Assembly: GCA_002794735.1 (NCBI GenBank) | Contig: NBAZ01000003.1 | Coordinates: 744,001-808,000 of the forward strand | Length of the DNA stretch: 64,000 nt | Direction of reading: 5' to 3' | DNA from: Pyrrhoderma lamaoense | Taxonomy: Eukaryota > Basidiomycota > Agaricomycetes > Hymenochaetales > Hymenochaetaceae | Shown here: positions 1 through 12,368 of the stretch, piece by piece | Layout of the letters: the number at the start of each line of letters is the position of its first letter | How positions within the stretch are numbered: position 1 is the first letter of the stretch | Notes under the pieces: model-generated | What the model saw: only the letters and a program-made list of their open reading frames with translations | Databases searched by the model: none | Told to the model about the DNA's origin: nothing | Translations under genes and position numbers: made by a program

Positions 1-96
1 TAAAAAAGTTAGTTTTGATCAGATCATATTGTCACTCTTCATCTACTTATGACTTCATATACCCGCAGTCAGTCATAACTTCTTCTCTAGTTGCCA

Positions 97-653
97 ATGG
101 AGTCCGAAAATTCCAATGAACAGCTACGTGAAGACGGATCCGAAAGGAGGGAACGACGTAGGGAGAGTAACGAGCAGACGAGACGCTGGCAAGAGGTCTT
201 CCTTGGAGATGACATGACCAGTGTCTTTATAAACAATACTCACCCACGAGCCGATAAGCGGCGATATGGCTTCGTCCCTATCAAACCGCCGGCTACACAA
301 GAGGATATGGGTGAGTTTGGGTGCGAGCCTGCCCCGGAGCCCCCAGAGAAGGATCGCGGGAGTTCCATGAATTATATTGGAACTAAAATGGAGAGGTCGA
401 ACATAGTAAGTCTATGAGATTATCTACGAGCTCTTGTGCTGATTTGCTTCAGAGTTCATATGATAATACCATAGAGTCACCAGCTGCGAAGGACAGACCC
501 AAAGCAGAGAATACGACGGAGTCTGTTATCGATACTGATATTACTATGACTGATAAAGGACTTGATCCAGAGGAGTTTGAGCTAGTGGATTGTGCAGCGG
601 GAGAATGCAGAAATCGACCCGGCAGATTCTGGGACGTACTCCGTCGTCGATGA
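97..653 (+). CDS. Hypothetical two-exon protein
   Basis: Two exons join in frame. Exon 1 runs from an ATG at 97 to 405. A GTAAGT donor at 406 and a TTGCTTCAG acceptor ending at 452 remove 47 nt, and exon 2 reads 453-653 to TGA. The product is about 168 residues, highly charged, with an Arg/Glu-rich start (ERRERRRESNEQTRR) and an acidic middle (TDKGLDPEEFELVD). I see no signal peptide, membrane segment or known domain. The clean phase-0 intron and continuous frame support a real gene, but I do not recognise the family. Confidence 0.5.
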
Positions 654-2435
654 GATTCGCGATTGCTATAGAACATGAGAGATGTGTATATAGATTTTTC
701 GTAGTTTTCATCTTCTCCCATATCTTTCCATGATTGTGTAAGACACTGCCTTTATAGATAATATGTAAGCCTTTACTATAGGATTATCCTTCTGTATGAT
801 TACCAATGTCAAAAGTCATTTTTCAACTTCGTCATATGCTTTGTAAAGCTGCGGTCATTATATACCATAGGGACAGGACCCAGAAATTGAGCAAGTGAGC
901 TGTGTGGTTCGATATCGGTAAAATGGTTTCCCTAGACATTTGGTTCGAAAATCGAGTCTACAATGCACCATATAACTTTCAGATGAGATGATCTAGTACC
1001 ATTTTTTCATATAAGTATTATCTACACAATATAAGCATCAGACTTACTCTCATCTCAAATATGTGTTCAATTATTTTAAATAAAAGGCACAAAAGCGAGC
1101 CAGTAAGTAAGAGTCACGAGGAGTATCTGAAGGTTCCCCAACAAAACAACAATGTCGTGCACGTGATGGTAACTGTTACAAGTACATAATTATTACATAT
1201 CATATCGTCTTATTAACAACATCGAAAGAGAGATACTTGAAATGATTTCTCCAAAAATGATATATTTCAAAGAGGTCCAGCCGGCTTTTGTGTAAATAAT
1301 ATAAGGTTAGCAAATGAAAAACTAAGAAGGATGCTAATCGCTGCTTTACCAAAAGTTCACACGACCAAACATGTAACCTTTACGCAAAATAAGCATATCG
1401 ACGACAGATGAACAAAGTGATGTTTGTGCTGATGGAGAAAAGCTTACATATGGGAGACACAGTATCTCTATTAAGGTATCCCTGAGTCTCTTACAAAAAA
1501 ATTGACTAGGGGTTTCTCAGCAAAGGGCGCAACCGTGACGGGTGATATTCCAAGACAAGAACTAGAGGCGAAACCTCAAAGTTTTACAAAACCAGGATAA
1601 GATTGTATAAATGTCTTATATGGTAGATGTTCTCTCATATAAGCAAATTCATATATACCAGCTCCTTAGTTCAAGAAAACAACGCGTACAAGTGTCAGAC
1701 GAACCAATAAAAAAACACCAACCTCCAAGTACAATCCAGAAAGCTGATTATTCTACAAAAATTATCCTTGTTTGACATCGGCCAACTTCAAACTCTAGTT
1801 GAGATTGCTCTGAGGAGAGAAGTTCGGAAATGATATCAGAGATATCCACAGGTTCAAAATAAGAACAGGAAAACAAACCGAAGTGAAACTCAAAAAAGAG
1901 TACCAATGAGCCGGAACGAAACACGATACAACAATTCACATATGACTATAAGAATCGAATTTGTGTGACGCGTACACAACTAATAGTGTTACGTTAGATT
2001 TCTGATAGAGTACGAGAGGAGATTATGTGTGCACATGTTGAAGTTCTTGACAGCAAACTTGTTTGTCTTCAAATGACAATTTCCGGCCGTATTGACTAAA
2101 TCCGATCGGATTGAAGTCCACTCACAGCCAAATACTCACAACCGCTGAACCAATTTAATCACTTTATTATACAAACTTGGATACTCACTCGGAATTTGCC
2201 GAATAAATTTGAGTGCACGTATATTCTTACCTCATACTTCGTGCAATATTCGGACGCTTAAGCAGAAAAGTTGCTTACCAGAACCTTTAATTATAAAGCT
2301 CTCTTACACATATGATAAGAACTAGCAAAGCTACTCATAATCTCTCTTAATATCATATAAAGATAATGAACCGAAGCTGCATAGGCATCCTTTGCCCCCT
2401 ACGCAGAAAACAACCCTTTCTGAATAAATATAGGG
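654..2435. other. Intergenic, no gene seen
   Basis: About 1.8 kb, AT-rich, with only short shadow ORFs. No conserved protein signature was found on either strand. The end of the stretch is the promoter side of the kinase gene. Confidence 0.5.
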
Positions 2436-2443
2436 TATATAAG
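2436..2443 (+). promoter_or_regulatory. TATA box of the kinase gene
   Basis: TATATAAG lies about 70 bp before the kinase ATG at 2512 and is followed by a CT-rich leader, the usual layout of a fungal core promoter. Confidence 0.4.
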
Positions 2444-2511
2444 CTTAGTACAAACTCAAAGCTCACAATTGATCTACTTTCACCATTGCATTTCGTCTAC
2501 TCACTAAGTTC

Positions 2512-4636
2512 ATGGCATTTTCTTTAAATGACTTCGAATTTATACGGTTCCTAGGTAAAGGGGCATACAGCAGAGTCTCAGTATGTACGAAAAAAGATTT
2601 TTTTCAACAAGACATCAATTATCTTTCTTATTTAGGAGTACAAAGTCCGTGAGGATCTGAAAGATGACCACTTTTTGAAAAACCTACGAGGTCTGCATGT
2701 CGCGATCAAACAGATACCCACACATAAGGGAACTAAAAACGAAGCCACTTTTCGGGGCTTTTACATCGATGAAAAGAGAATTTTAGAGTCCCTACCTGAG
2801 AATGAAAAAGAAATAGTATGTTTGTCGTATGTTTGCCATTTATAGGCTATCTGCTGTGTTTCTAATTTTTTTCCCAAAAAAGATGAAATACTATGGGGCG
2901 TCAAAGGACGACTCCTTTTATTACCTACTGTTACAAGTTGGCGCAGAAAAATCACTTAAGAGTAATCTCCGGAAAATCCACAGCTCTATTAACACTGAGG
3001 TCGTCATAGACAGGATTCGTTCTATCGCGAGGTACGCTGGCAATAACCGACTCCTTTATTCTCCTTGAGACTTAACACCGGATTTAAAGATTCGCCTTAG
3101 CAGGACTTATGAAACTTCATAATACTAACATTATCCATCAAGACATAAAGTGAGTTTTTTTCCGAGTAGTATTAAAATTGTACCAGGATCTCAAGAGTGA
3201 ATGAAAGGCTGCAAAATATCATTCTTACACACTTTGATGGACAAGACGCAAAAAATATCACTGGTTTTATTGCAGATTTCGGAACGTATGATATATTCGG
3301 CCGTTAACTTGTTATTTAGAGGACTTACACCCTTTTCCTAGATCATATTTATCAGATCTAGGCCCAGCACCAACTTGGGTCAGGACTACGTATATGTATG
3401 CAGATCCACAGCAATTCATAAGCAAAGTAGGAAATAAAGCTTCGGACGTCTATTCAATGGGGTAAATGATAGCACCATAGTATGCTTCAGAATTATCAGA
3501 TTCATCTTCTTAACGCATAGAATTACAATAATTTCCATTTGCCTGGGAAAACATCCACTGCCCTCAGAAACTAGTAATGATATATCTTGCAAGAAAGTAA
3601 AAGACGGTTCTTTATTAACTGATTTACTTAAAGAACTGAGGGAACAATCTCGCATATTCAAGAAACCTCAGGCTGCCTGTAAGTCGAATATATGTAATAC
3701 TTTAACTAATGAGATAATCATTAAGAAACACAATAGTCGAAGATTTACTGCTTGGTATGGTGGATAAAAATCCAAATCTACGGTTCACAGCAGAAGAAGC
3801 CTTTAATCACCCTGTAAGTGCTTTTTTAATTCTTAATTTACTTCAAGACTCTTTGGTATGACTGAATCGTGATTTTGGACAGTTCATCCAAAATAAAACA
3901 TTCACGGTACCTTTACGCAAAGCTTGGAAAAACCCACAGTACAAAGCACCAGCGAGGACAGTCAAAGACCTGGTTCTCCTAGTAAGCTGAGCAAGCCCGA
4001 TAATAAAAATGAACCAAGAAAACTAGTCACTCAACGCAAGATGCTCGTCTTTCAATTCCAGGCTCCAATCAAGCGTCTGCTACTCAAAAGCTTTCATCAC
4101 CGGGCACTTCTAACCCTGTCGCTTCCACCACTTTGAAGCCATCCCCACTTCTACGACCTATCGTCTCAAGCAAAGGCAATCAAAAGAGATTAACAAGTGT
4201 AAATAGGACAATGAGTTTAGCTGGTACAGGCACCGATTTAGGTACTCAACTTAGAGAGAGATCCCTTGGAGTAATGAGGCCATTGCCAGCTCCAGAAAGA
4301 GCAGCGGCGGGTGCTTCAACTAATAATTCTTCAAGTTCTCTTCTCAGGAGTAATAGTAGAGTTCAATCTCATATAATCAGAAAGAAATCACCGCAAGCAC
4401 CTCAGAGAAAACAAGCACGACTAGATACAACGCCAAACCAGTCTGTTGATAGCGCAAAACAGAATGCTATATCTCGTCAGCCTGTAGGTACGGGCAAGAG
4501 TCGAGTAGCCGGAGAAAGCTCAACAGGAAATACACAACCGCCTACGGGGTCACCAAAAAGGCCAAAAAAGCTGAATAAACATGAGATTTCAATGAGAACG
4601 AGTTGTACTCAAACACACGCGCAATCTGCGATTTGA
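2512..4636 (+). CDS. Divergent Ser/Thr protein kinase with long Ser/Thr-rich tail
   Basis: Multi-exon kinase. Seen in order: glycine loop (LGKGAYSRVS), VAIK lysine, catalytic loop HQDIK with a downstream QNIIL, the DFG motif as IADFGT, then DVYSMG of helix F and the R of subdomain XI (NPNLRFTAEEAFNHP). The HRD arginine is replaced by Gln, and the APE motif reads ADP. Introns are 2581-2635, one at about 2816-2882, 3040-3100 (GC-AG type), and others to about 3882. The tail after about 3960 is Ser/Thr/Pro-rich and basic, with an intron at 3982-4040, and ends at 4636. The junction between the kinase end (3813-3882) and the tail frame cannot be reconciled by a simple intron, so that part of the model is uncertain. 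The layout recalls AGC/PDK1-like kinases, but the subfamily is not assigned. A TATA box lies 70 bp upstream. Confidence 0.75.
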
Positions 4637-5747
4637 GATTCTCGACTCACCTATTAGATATATAATTGTAGATGATTTGTAGCACCCAGGGAATCAGTAA
4701 AAATATATGGCTATCTATAACAGAGGTTCTTGGGCTTCTGGCTGAATAATGTGTATCGAATTCTATTCGTTTCTGATTTTTCTAGATGTCTACGACAGAA
4801 ATATTTCTCATGCCTGAAGTATAGCTTGCGCCAGTCAAATACCAGAGATTCGTCACAAAGAAGACGAATGATCCTAGTCCGACCGCTGTTGTAATCCAGC
4901 CGGCAAGCACCTGAAGTCACTTAATCCGATGTCAAGATAGCTTATTATCATTTGGTGAACATCTTGTTATAGCTTATAATCTTTTATACCATACTTTGCG
5001 ATCATACTCAACATCATACTAACTCTTCGTTATTAATTCATTTCTAAAGTGTTTCAATATGATTATGGATACCGTCTCTCATAGTATCCGAATTTTCTCC
5101 TATCAGCTATACTTCCGACACGGTATATATAGCACTGACCTGAGTGACTAGGAACGGTAGTCACACGTTAAAAGTCAAAGATGCACACTACTGAGTATCA
5201 TTCTAACACACCTACTATACTCTCTTATGGGTGCTTTTTGCATGCAGCTCAGGCTTCCATATACAGAACTCGACTGCCAACGCCACACGCACGCAGCTTA
5301 CTATCGCTTAACCTTTATGAGCTTAGCGCTTACTGATTCTGCCTTTTGATATTATCTTATTAATCACCTTAACATCGGCAATGACAGTAAAATATATAGA
5401 AAATAGTCAAAAGCTACACTCGATACGGATTTCTACGTGAGTCCATAAGCATATACATGAGAACAAGAATGATTCATACTAAAGAACTGGAGCATTTTAC
5501 CTCAACAGTACAAACTAGTTCGAACAGCGAGCATAATAACATAAAAAGCATGTTACATATAAGAAAAGAAGTATGGCACATAGAATAATAACAGCTTCTC
5601 AAGGCGCACAAGACAAAATCAAAGCACCTAGAATTGGAAGAAATTAGTTTAAATCCTCTTCGCATTCTTTGGGTGATAATCAGGCACCACCCCCTTTCTC
5701 TAGACCCCTTTCTCTGGGCACCGTCCTCAACTAAACGACGGAACGTA
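4637..5747. other. Intergenic, no gene seen
   Basis: Holds the 3' side of the kinase gene and then the 3' end of the minus-strand membrane-protein gene. Short ORFs here lack ATG starts or recognisable content. Confidence 0.4.
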
Positions 5748-7258
5748 TCATAGATACATCTCCTGATCACTATTGCTTAAGGTTTTAGGGAGAATACGAG
5801 AGGGTACTTCCGTTAACATGCCCCTTGGAATGCCATGCCTATCCAAGTAACTGTTGATCCTGCAGTACGACATTCTACAGCACAGGGAACCATGAAAAGG
5901 TAGTGTCCACCACAAAAAAGTCTGCACAAACTCAACTCGGGACCTGAGTAGCGTATTGCCATACTCGGAGGAGATGCGCAAGTATGGGAGCAGCTTATAC
6001 GAGAAGTAGACAAGGGATATGTGCGCGAGAATGAAACAAGACATGAAGGATACAAAAGTCATCCAACGTATGATGTAACAGATGTAGGACGTGCGAACCC
6101 ATTGACGGAAGCGCCTACGAAGCATACAATACAAATCCTCACGCTCTGTATACAAGAGGATTTTTTGTGTAAGCACGGTTTTTCAAAAAGAGTGAAGATA
6201 CTGACCGAGGATATTAAGGAAGGTAAATTTACCCTTGAAATTTGCTACCATCACAGGAGAAATTGTTTCTCCTTTTGATGTGGATACAGTATCAAATCGA
6301 ACCGGATTGAGGAACTAGTGGGTTGAGGAGTGACTGTTAGTTCTCTACAATCACGGTGCTTGTAACACTGCTACCCGATACTTACATCAACCTCTTCAAT
6401 TCCGAATGCTTTGCGAATATAATCAACTCTCAGGCTCCCATCACTCTCTAAGGGGACTTGTCGAGCAATAGACGTGCTAAGTCCATGAAGAGACCACGGA
6501 GCCCCGCTCAGCGTTCCTTTGGTTCTTTCTTGAAGGTTCCCCCTCCGAAATCGTAGATGGATACCAATGTATCTGATACGAGTGATGAATATCAGTTACA
6601 ACATGGGAAAGCACACGTAGTGTAACTGCATAAAGTAGGTTAACCACGTACCCATCATATATTAGTGCCCTATTCAACCATCGATCCATAGGCAGCGGCC
6701 GGTAGAGATCATACGAGATAGGGCTCATTAAGTCAAATACCTTCAACAGTTTCCACAAATTACGACATGCTTTATCTGGCCTATCGAGCTCCAAGTCTTT
6801 CTTCCATTCGGGCTTGATTAACGCGATGATACGCAGGATTCTACTGCTTATGCGATTGCTCCAGAGTAACCCTAACTCGTTTAGAAGTCCAAAACGTTTA
6901 TATTTTTTAACGTAGAGATACTTATGCTGATATGGGTTTGGCGGCCTAATGCGTTCTTTTCTCTTTGAATGTGGAATTTTGCCTTTTGACCTAGCTTCCA
7001 AGGCCTCTGAATATAGTCGAGCAGAATCAAAGTGTGAAAGGAGTAGTGTGGTCAGTTTAAGTATGCTTCTTCATTGTCATTGAGTAATCCAAGAGAGATA
7101 CTGTACCGTACTATGGAAAAGGACGTTAAATACTCACTTTTATCCTTCCATGAAACTAAGAAGCAAACTACAAGTACTATCGCAATATAGCCAGCGACGT
7201 ACTTCCTCACGGTCGCATCCTCGTAAGCTAATCTGGCAATAATAGCTAGGCTCCACAT
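5748..7258 (-). CDS. Polytopic membrane protein, possibly wax-synthase/MBOAT-like
   Basis: Minus-strand multi-exon model. The ATG at 7258 begins a protein with a hydrophobic helix near residues 22-37 (AIVLVVCFLVSW), and a GTGAGT donor follows WKDK. The next exon (about 7001-6480) contains LLWSNRISSRILRI, PISYDLYRPLPMDRWL and a further hydrophobic stretch (GYVVNLLYAVTLRVLSHVV). The last large exon (about 6176-5748) contains RRRFRQWVRTSYICYIIRW and two more membrane segments (MTFVSFMSCFILAHISLVYF) and ends at TGA 5748. The order of features resembles fungal wax-synthase-domain proteins, but the usual FWGRRWH signature is not clear. Splicing between about 6480 and 6176 is unresolved. The family call is an inference. 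Confidence 0.4.
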
Positions 7259-9314
7259 AGCCAGTCAGAGGCTTAGAGTAGTAGAATAGAGATAATGGCT
7301 AGAAGTTGGATATTTGATGATGAAGGGATTGTTCAGATTTCAACAGTTGACTAAGCAACGAAAGCAGTGACAAAGATTTAAAAAAATGAAGAATGAAGAG
7401 AAGGGATACACAGTAATGATTTCAGAAAAAGCAAAGCGCAAAGCAGTTATGAAGTCAGCTGTATGGGATAGGGGAACTTAGAGGGCACGGGGATGTGGTT
7501 TGGAAGGAGTGGTTCGGAGGAGTACAGAGAAGAAAGAAGAAAAATCAACCGCAACCTATTGTTTCGCCTCTTGCCTTAAATACGCTCTCCCATGTTTGCT
7601 CAAAGACAACACAGAGCAACAAAACACAAACACGTATCCATGAAGGACTACCCGAAGAAGCTACGAAATTACGATTATTTTAGACTTTGTTTTTCACTGA
7701 TCTCGGCAAGACAAGAACGACAATTCAGAGATTCAGAGATTTGTTACATGCTATGGACCCGTCGCTAGGTCATATACAAGCTGCAGAGAAGCTCTTTCTG
7801 ATTTCAATATTACCACCCCCACGTTTGACAGTGGGCGGTGTAGAGTTGATATGCACACCTTTCGATGAATCTTCAGGAGACGTAAGAAAGACGTCCTAGA
7901 AAACAATGTCCGTTGGGAAGTAACAAACATAACAAAGACGTAACCAAGGGACTCAAGTATAAAGAAAGACAATCACAAGGGCCAACCATCGACTCTTCAT
8001 AGAGATCTTTATCAAAAATTCAAGTACTTCCTTATCTGGATCCCTTTAATTCACAAATAATGACAAACATGGCCACACAAAACGAATGTATCTCATCCCT
8101 TTCGATCATTCGTATAAGGAATTTAGTTTTGGTGAAATAGAACCGAAACTCATTGTTACCGGTGAACTAATCGTACTATGCGATATGTATGTATATACGT
8201 ATATACTGGGTTATTACAGAGGTGATTGAGAGTGATTTGAAGACAGAAAAAGGAGACGAAAAATCTCACACCCGTTCAAGGATGAGATAGAGGCCCGTGA
8301 GTATGAGAAGGTAGGCACACTGATCACGACTAGACAACGATAAGATAAGGAGGCGTGTATCTGAGAGGAGACACATGGAGGGAATCATGACCACAAAAAA
8401 TGATTATTGAGAATGATCACAAAACCAGATGAAGGGGATAAGTGTTATCGGGAGCGGGACAAACTGGATAGATTGGAATGGTTAAAAATGAACAATCGAA
8501 CGAACACAGACGAAGTCAAAATCCGAACAGACACGCCGGAAATAAGTAAGACTAAGAAAATGTATAGAGGACTATCCGGGTTGCCGCAAAAAAATCCCAC
8601 GCAGAATAGTTGCAAGTGGCCAAGAGAGTTGGGGAGGAGGAAAAAGAAAAGCGAAAACAGATTTAGAGTAGAGAAATAGGGGAAGGCATAAGTGATTTCA
8701 AATAAGAATCGAATACTGTGAACTAACACAGGTTATTTACGCGATAGAGATACGAGACGAGACAGAAAAGAAAAGTAAAAAACAGAGAGTGGAATGTTCG
8801 AGATGAACAAGACAGTAAAGAGACAGGATGAGAATGAGGTAGTTAATAAAAAGACTAACAACCAATAGCCCAATGGTCCCGTCAAATAATGTACGGGTTC
8901 CGAAGCCGTCTTTCTCCATCCACTGAGATATTACGGGAGATAGTGAATAAAAAGGAAATTATATAATGAAAAAAACGGAGATAGCATCGCCAATCACAGA
9001 ACTTTTTTAAACGCGAATAAGTCCGAAAAAACACGCAAATTTCTGCGACGGCGTTTTGGGAGGTGTAGGATGAGGATAGGCGGCATAAAAGGATGGATAT
9101 CAAAGGTGCGAAGAGAAACCGATAAAAGAAACCGAAGCGAAAAACGATAAAAAGGGTATTCCGTATTCCGGACAGATTTACAAACACATACGCAGTACTT
9201 TACGCATGCACACCCAGGCAAAAGCCCCCAAAATTGTAGTCGAGGACCATTAACCAGAAAGAACCAACTAAATCTTTTTCGACAAGAAAAAAAAGAAAGT
9301 TTCGTTTCGGATCT
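7259..9314. other. Intergenic, no convincing gene
   Basis: About 2 kb between the membrane-protein start and the Nrd1-like stop. ORFs at 7495-7899 and 8407-9221 are short, overlap on both strands and show no recognisable domain. The last part is probably the 3' UTR of the RNA-binding protein gene. Confidence 0.4.
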
Positions 9315-11688
9315 TTAGTTTTCGTCTTTAAGGTGCATCTCAGCGTTCCCTACAGCAGCATCAGCATCAGCTAAGCCGCCATCCTCAAGAGCGATATCAT
9401 AACCCGTTCCCTCGATTCCGTTCATTACATTCAAATCAGCGGATCCTTCAGGGTTGGGGCTCGCAGCGTTGTTACCACTTGCAGTACGTCGCATACCACC
9501 TGAACCACCTTGGGGACCTGAACGTGGAGGATTTGCACAACGGTCTTTTCCATGAGCAATACGTAAGTTCGCATAATCTGGCTTGTTCTTGATGCCATCA
9601 ATCGCCTTAATAGCATTAGAAATGTTCGTGAAGTTAACAAACGTGCAGTTCCTTTTTGAGTGAAAGCATTGTGTTATAATTAATCGGAGCTTAGCAGTAG
9701 AGTAAAACTTACTTTTCCTTCAAAAAGTTAACAAGTTCAATATCACCGTATTCGCCAAAATCCCTCTTAAGCTTCTCTTCATTATATTTGTCGAAATCCT
9801 CAACGTTACCGATATACACATTACGCGTCGCACCAGAGTGGACAGCAAGAGCAAGGGCGGGAGGGAGAGGACCAGAATTCTTGCCCCAACCGACCTTAAG
9901 ACGACGGTTGTTGAGTGTAAGGCCCTGGTAAGAAGCAACTTGATAGAAGGTGAAGGCTGCAGTCGGATCGACAAACGTAATAAACTAATAATCAGAGATA
10001 CGAAGTTAACCATATATATCCCATGAGAAGACCTGATAAGATAAACAATAAATACTTACGGCAATGTGCTTATCTTGCATGTATCGAATGCTTTGAAGGA
10101 CGCCCCCACGGATAGAATTACAGAGATCCTCAGTTGTGGTCTCGGGGTGAATATTGCCGAGATAGACTGTGCGATTCAAACTGGTAGATCCCATCCCATT
10201 AACGCCATCTGGAGAAAATGCTGCATACGGTGAAAACGGAGACGTTTGCAATGGCGAAAGCTGTGCTGCTGATTGCGCAACAAGGGACTGAGCGGCAGCA
10301 GCTTGAGCCGCCTGAGCTGCTGCTTGTTGTGACTTTGGAATGTAGGCGCATCGATCTTTACCATAGTTGATACGCTTTCCAGCCCAGGCGGGCTCTGTTG
10401 GTAAAGTAGCCACTACTTTCGTTGCAGTAGAAATACTTAGAAAATGAACGAATCCAATGTTCTTGTCACGGACGATCTTCACTTGATCAATGAGACCGAA
10501 GCGACTGAGGTCGTCCCGAAGTTGTTCTTCAGTCATACCCTCATCAAGACCACCGATGTAGACATTTCGGCTGGCATTGCTTTGCTGGATGCTTAATGCT
10601 ACTTGGCTAGGTACGGGTGATGGCTTACCCCAACCGATCTTGAGTTCTACGCCATGGAGCGAGAGCTTTTTGACAGTAGCATCTGCATGAAAAGCCGCCG
10701 CAGTCGAGCCATCAAGGAAACTTAAGAACACACATGATTTTTCGGGAAGTACTCGAATAGATTCAAGGGGTCCGAAGTGGACGAGGTTGAGTAACTCGTC
10801 GACGGATGCAGTGGCGGGAAGATTGCCAACGTAAACAGTACGACCCGTTGCATTTCCTGCCGAACCAAGAGCAGCGTTAAGCGCAACAGGAGAGTATCCT
10901 GCAGTGGGAGTCATCGGAACATTCAGAGAACCCATACGCTGCTGGTTGCCAAAGTTCTGTCGGTAAGGAGAAGAAAAGAAAAAAGAAGGAAAAAATCAGG
11001 CACAATCAGACAACATCTAACAAGAGCACAGCCCAAAATCAGAGGCCAGTTACTCACCTGTTGGAATGAGCCCATCTGCGGGCTGTAAGGGAATCCACCA
11101 ACACCAAGCATTCCCATTCCAGCCATGCCCATACCAAGCATGCCGTTCATGTTATAACCGTTGAAACCATTTTGTTGACCTTGCATCGTGGGAAAAGGGG
11201 AAGTCGCGCTGCTGGGACTAATTTGGGACGAAATACCATTCCCATTAGTCGCAGTGTTAACAGTAAGAGATGGAGTAGAGTACAGCTGGCCGTTACCAAG
11301 GCTAATACCATTTGTAGTAGCACCGTTCAATCCGAATGAACCTTGCGAAGGTTGTGTTTGATTGATAGCAGCCTGATTACCGTAGCCGTAGTTAGCAAAG
11401 AGATCACGAGTACCAGAGACGACTGGGCTGTTAGTGAAGGAGTTGGGGACCAGCGCGCCTTTTTGGTCTCGGGTCCACTTGCCATCTCGAGGGGTCTCTG
11501 AAGAAGGGGGGAGGGAGGAAGAGAGAGAAAAAAGGGATTAGCCATATGTCCCTCCACTCTCATTCGGCCTGAGCCGCGAAGCGAAAAAAAAGGGTTTTTT
11601 TAGTGAGTCGACTCACCTTTGACATATCGAGGTCAAAAGGGTAATTGGACGAGTAAGCAAATACGGTCTGTGAATCATCCATGGCCAT
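9315..11688 (-). CDS. nrd1: Four-RRM RNA-binding protein, Nrd1/Mrn1 family
   Basis: Four RNA-recognition motifs are visible. Their RNP2 motifs read TVYVGNL, NVYIGGL, TVYLGNI and NVYIGNV, with RNP1-type strands [23 protein letters not shown] and [11 protein letters not shown]2 and RRM4 are each followed by the family hallmark GKDRCA. The N-terminus is Asn/Gly/Met-rich and disordered, and a poly-Ala/Gln linker separates RRM2 and RRM3. The start at 11688 ([16 protein letters not shown]) gives a short first exon ending at 11617 with a GTGAGT donor. At least four more introns follow, and the stop is TAA at 9315. In fission yeast the relative Nrd1 binds mRNA, represses differentiation and is MAPK-regulated; budding-yeast Mrn1 binds mRNAs in stress granules. 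A role in post-transcriptional control is inferred from the family. Confidence 0.92.
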
Positions 11689-12368
11689 TTTTATTGGAAA
11701 GAGATGAAGTGAATGTGAATGTGTAGGATGATGTGAGAGAAGATTGCAACGGCAAAAATGATGATTCGAAAGAAAAAAGTCGAAAGATCAGATTCAATAG
11801 TTAGGATTATAGATAGAAAAAAAGAGCGTGAAGCGCTGCAGGATCCAAACGAATGTGGTGGGTGAGGAAAGAAACACGCACAAAGGGACGAGCGGTATCA
11901 ATATCAATAGATAGATAAAAAGGGGGACACGCGAACAAAACCCAACAGCAGCGAGCACACCGACACCGACGAATCAGAGACGACGATGATGCGGAGAAGG
12001 GTAATGGAGATAGGTTCGACGACAACAACGACGGCGGCGGCGACGACGCGTGCGACGGGTGAGATGGACGTTGGAACGAAAAAAAACGGTTGACGGTCGT
12101 CTATAATTCTCGGCTCCTCTATACCCAAACGGCAAATCCTTTTTTCAGGCTCCGCTTGAACCATGAAAATCCTCACCCCACATCTACAGAATCTTCGACG
12201 GAACACTGTTTTTAATCCCAGGAAAAAAATAGTCTGCAAGGTAGCATATAGCGACAACTAAGTAATACAAAGCGAAGAAAGCATATGAATATCGGAGGCG
12301 ACAAAAAAAAACTAATAAAATAAGACGGTATAGTAAAAGACACGAAGAAAGAAATCCATAGGTAAGTA
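11689..12368. other. Nrd1-like promoter/5' leader and Cdh1 3' region
   Basis: About 680 bp between two minus-strand genes. It is purine-rich on the plus strand, that is CT-rich in the direction of transcription, as fungal 5' leaders are. ORFs here are low-complexity shadows. Confidence 0.4.
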
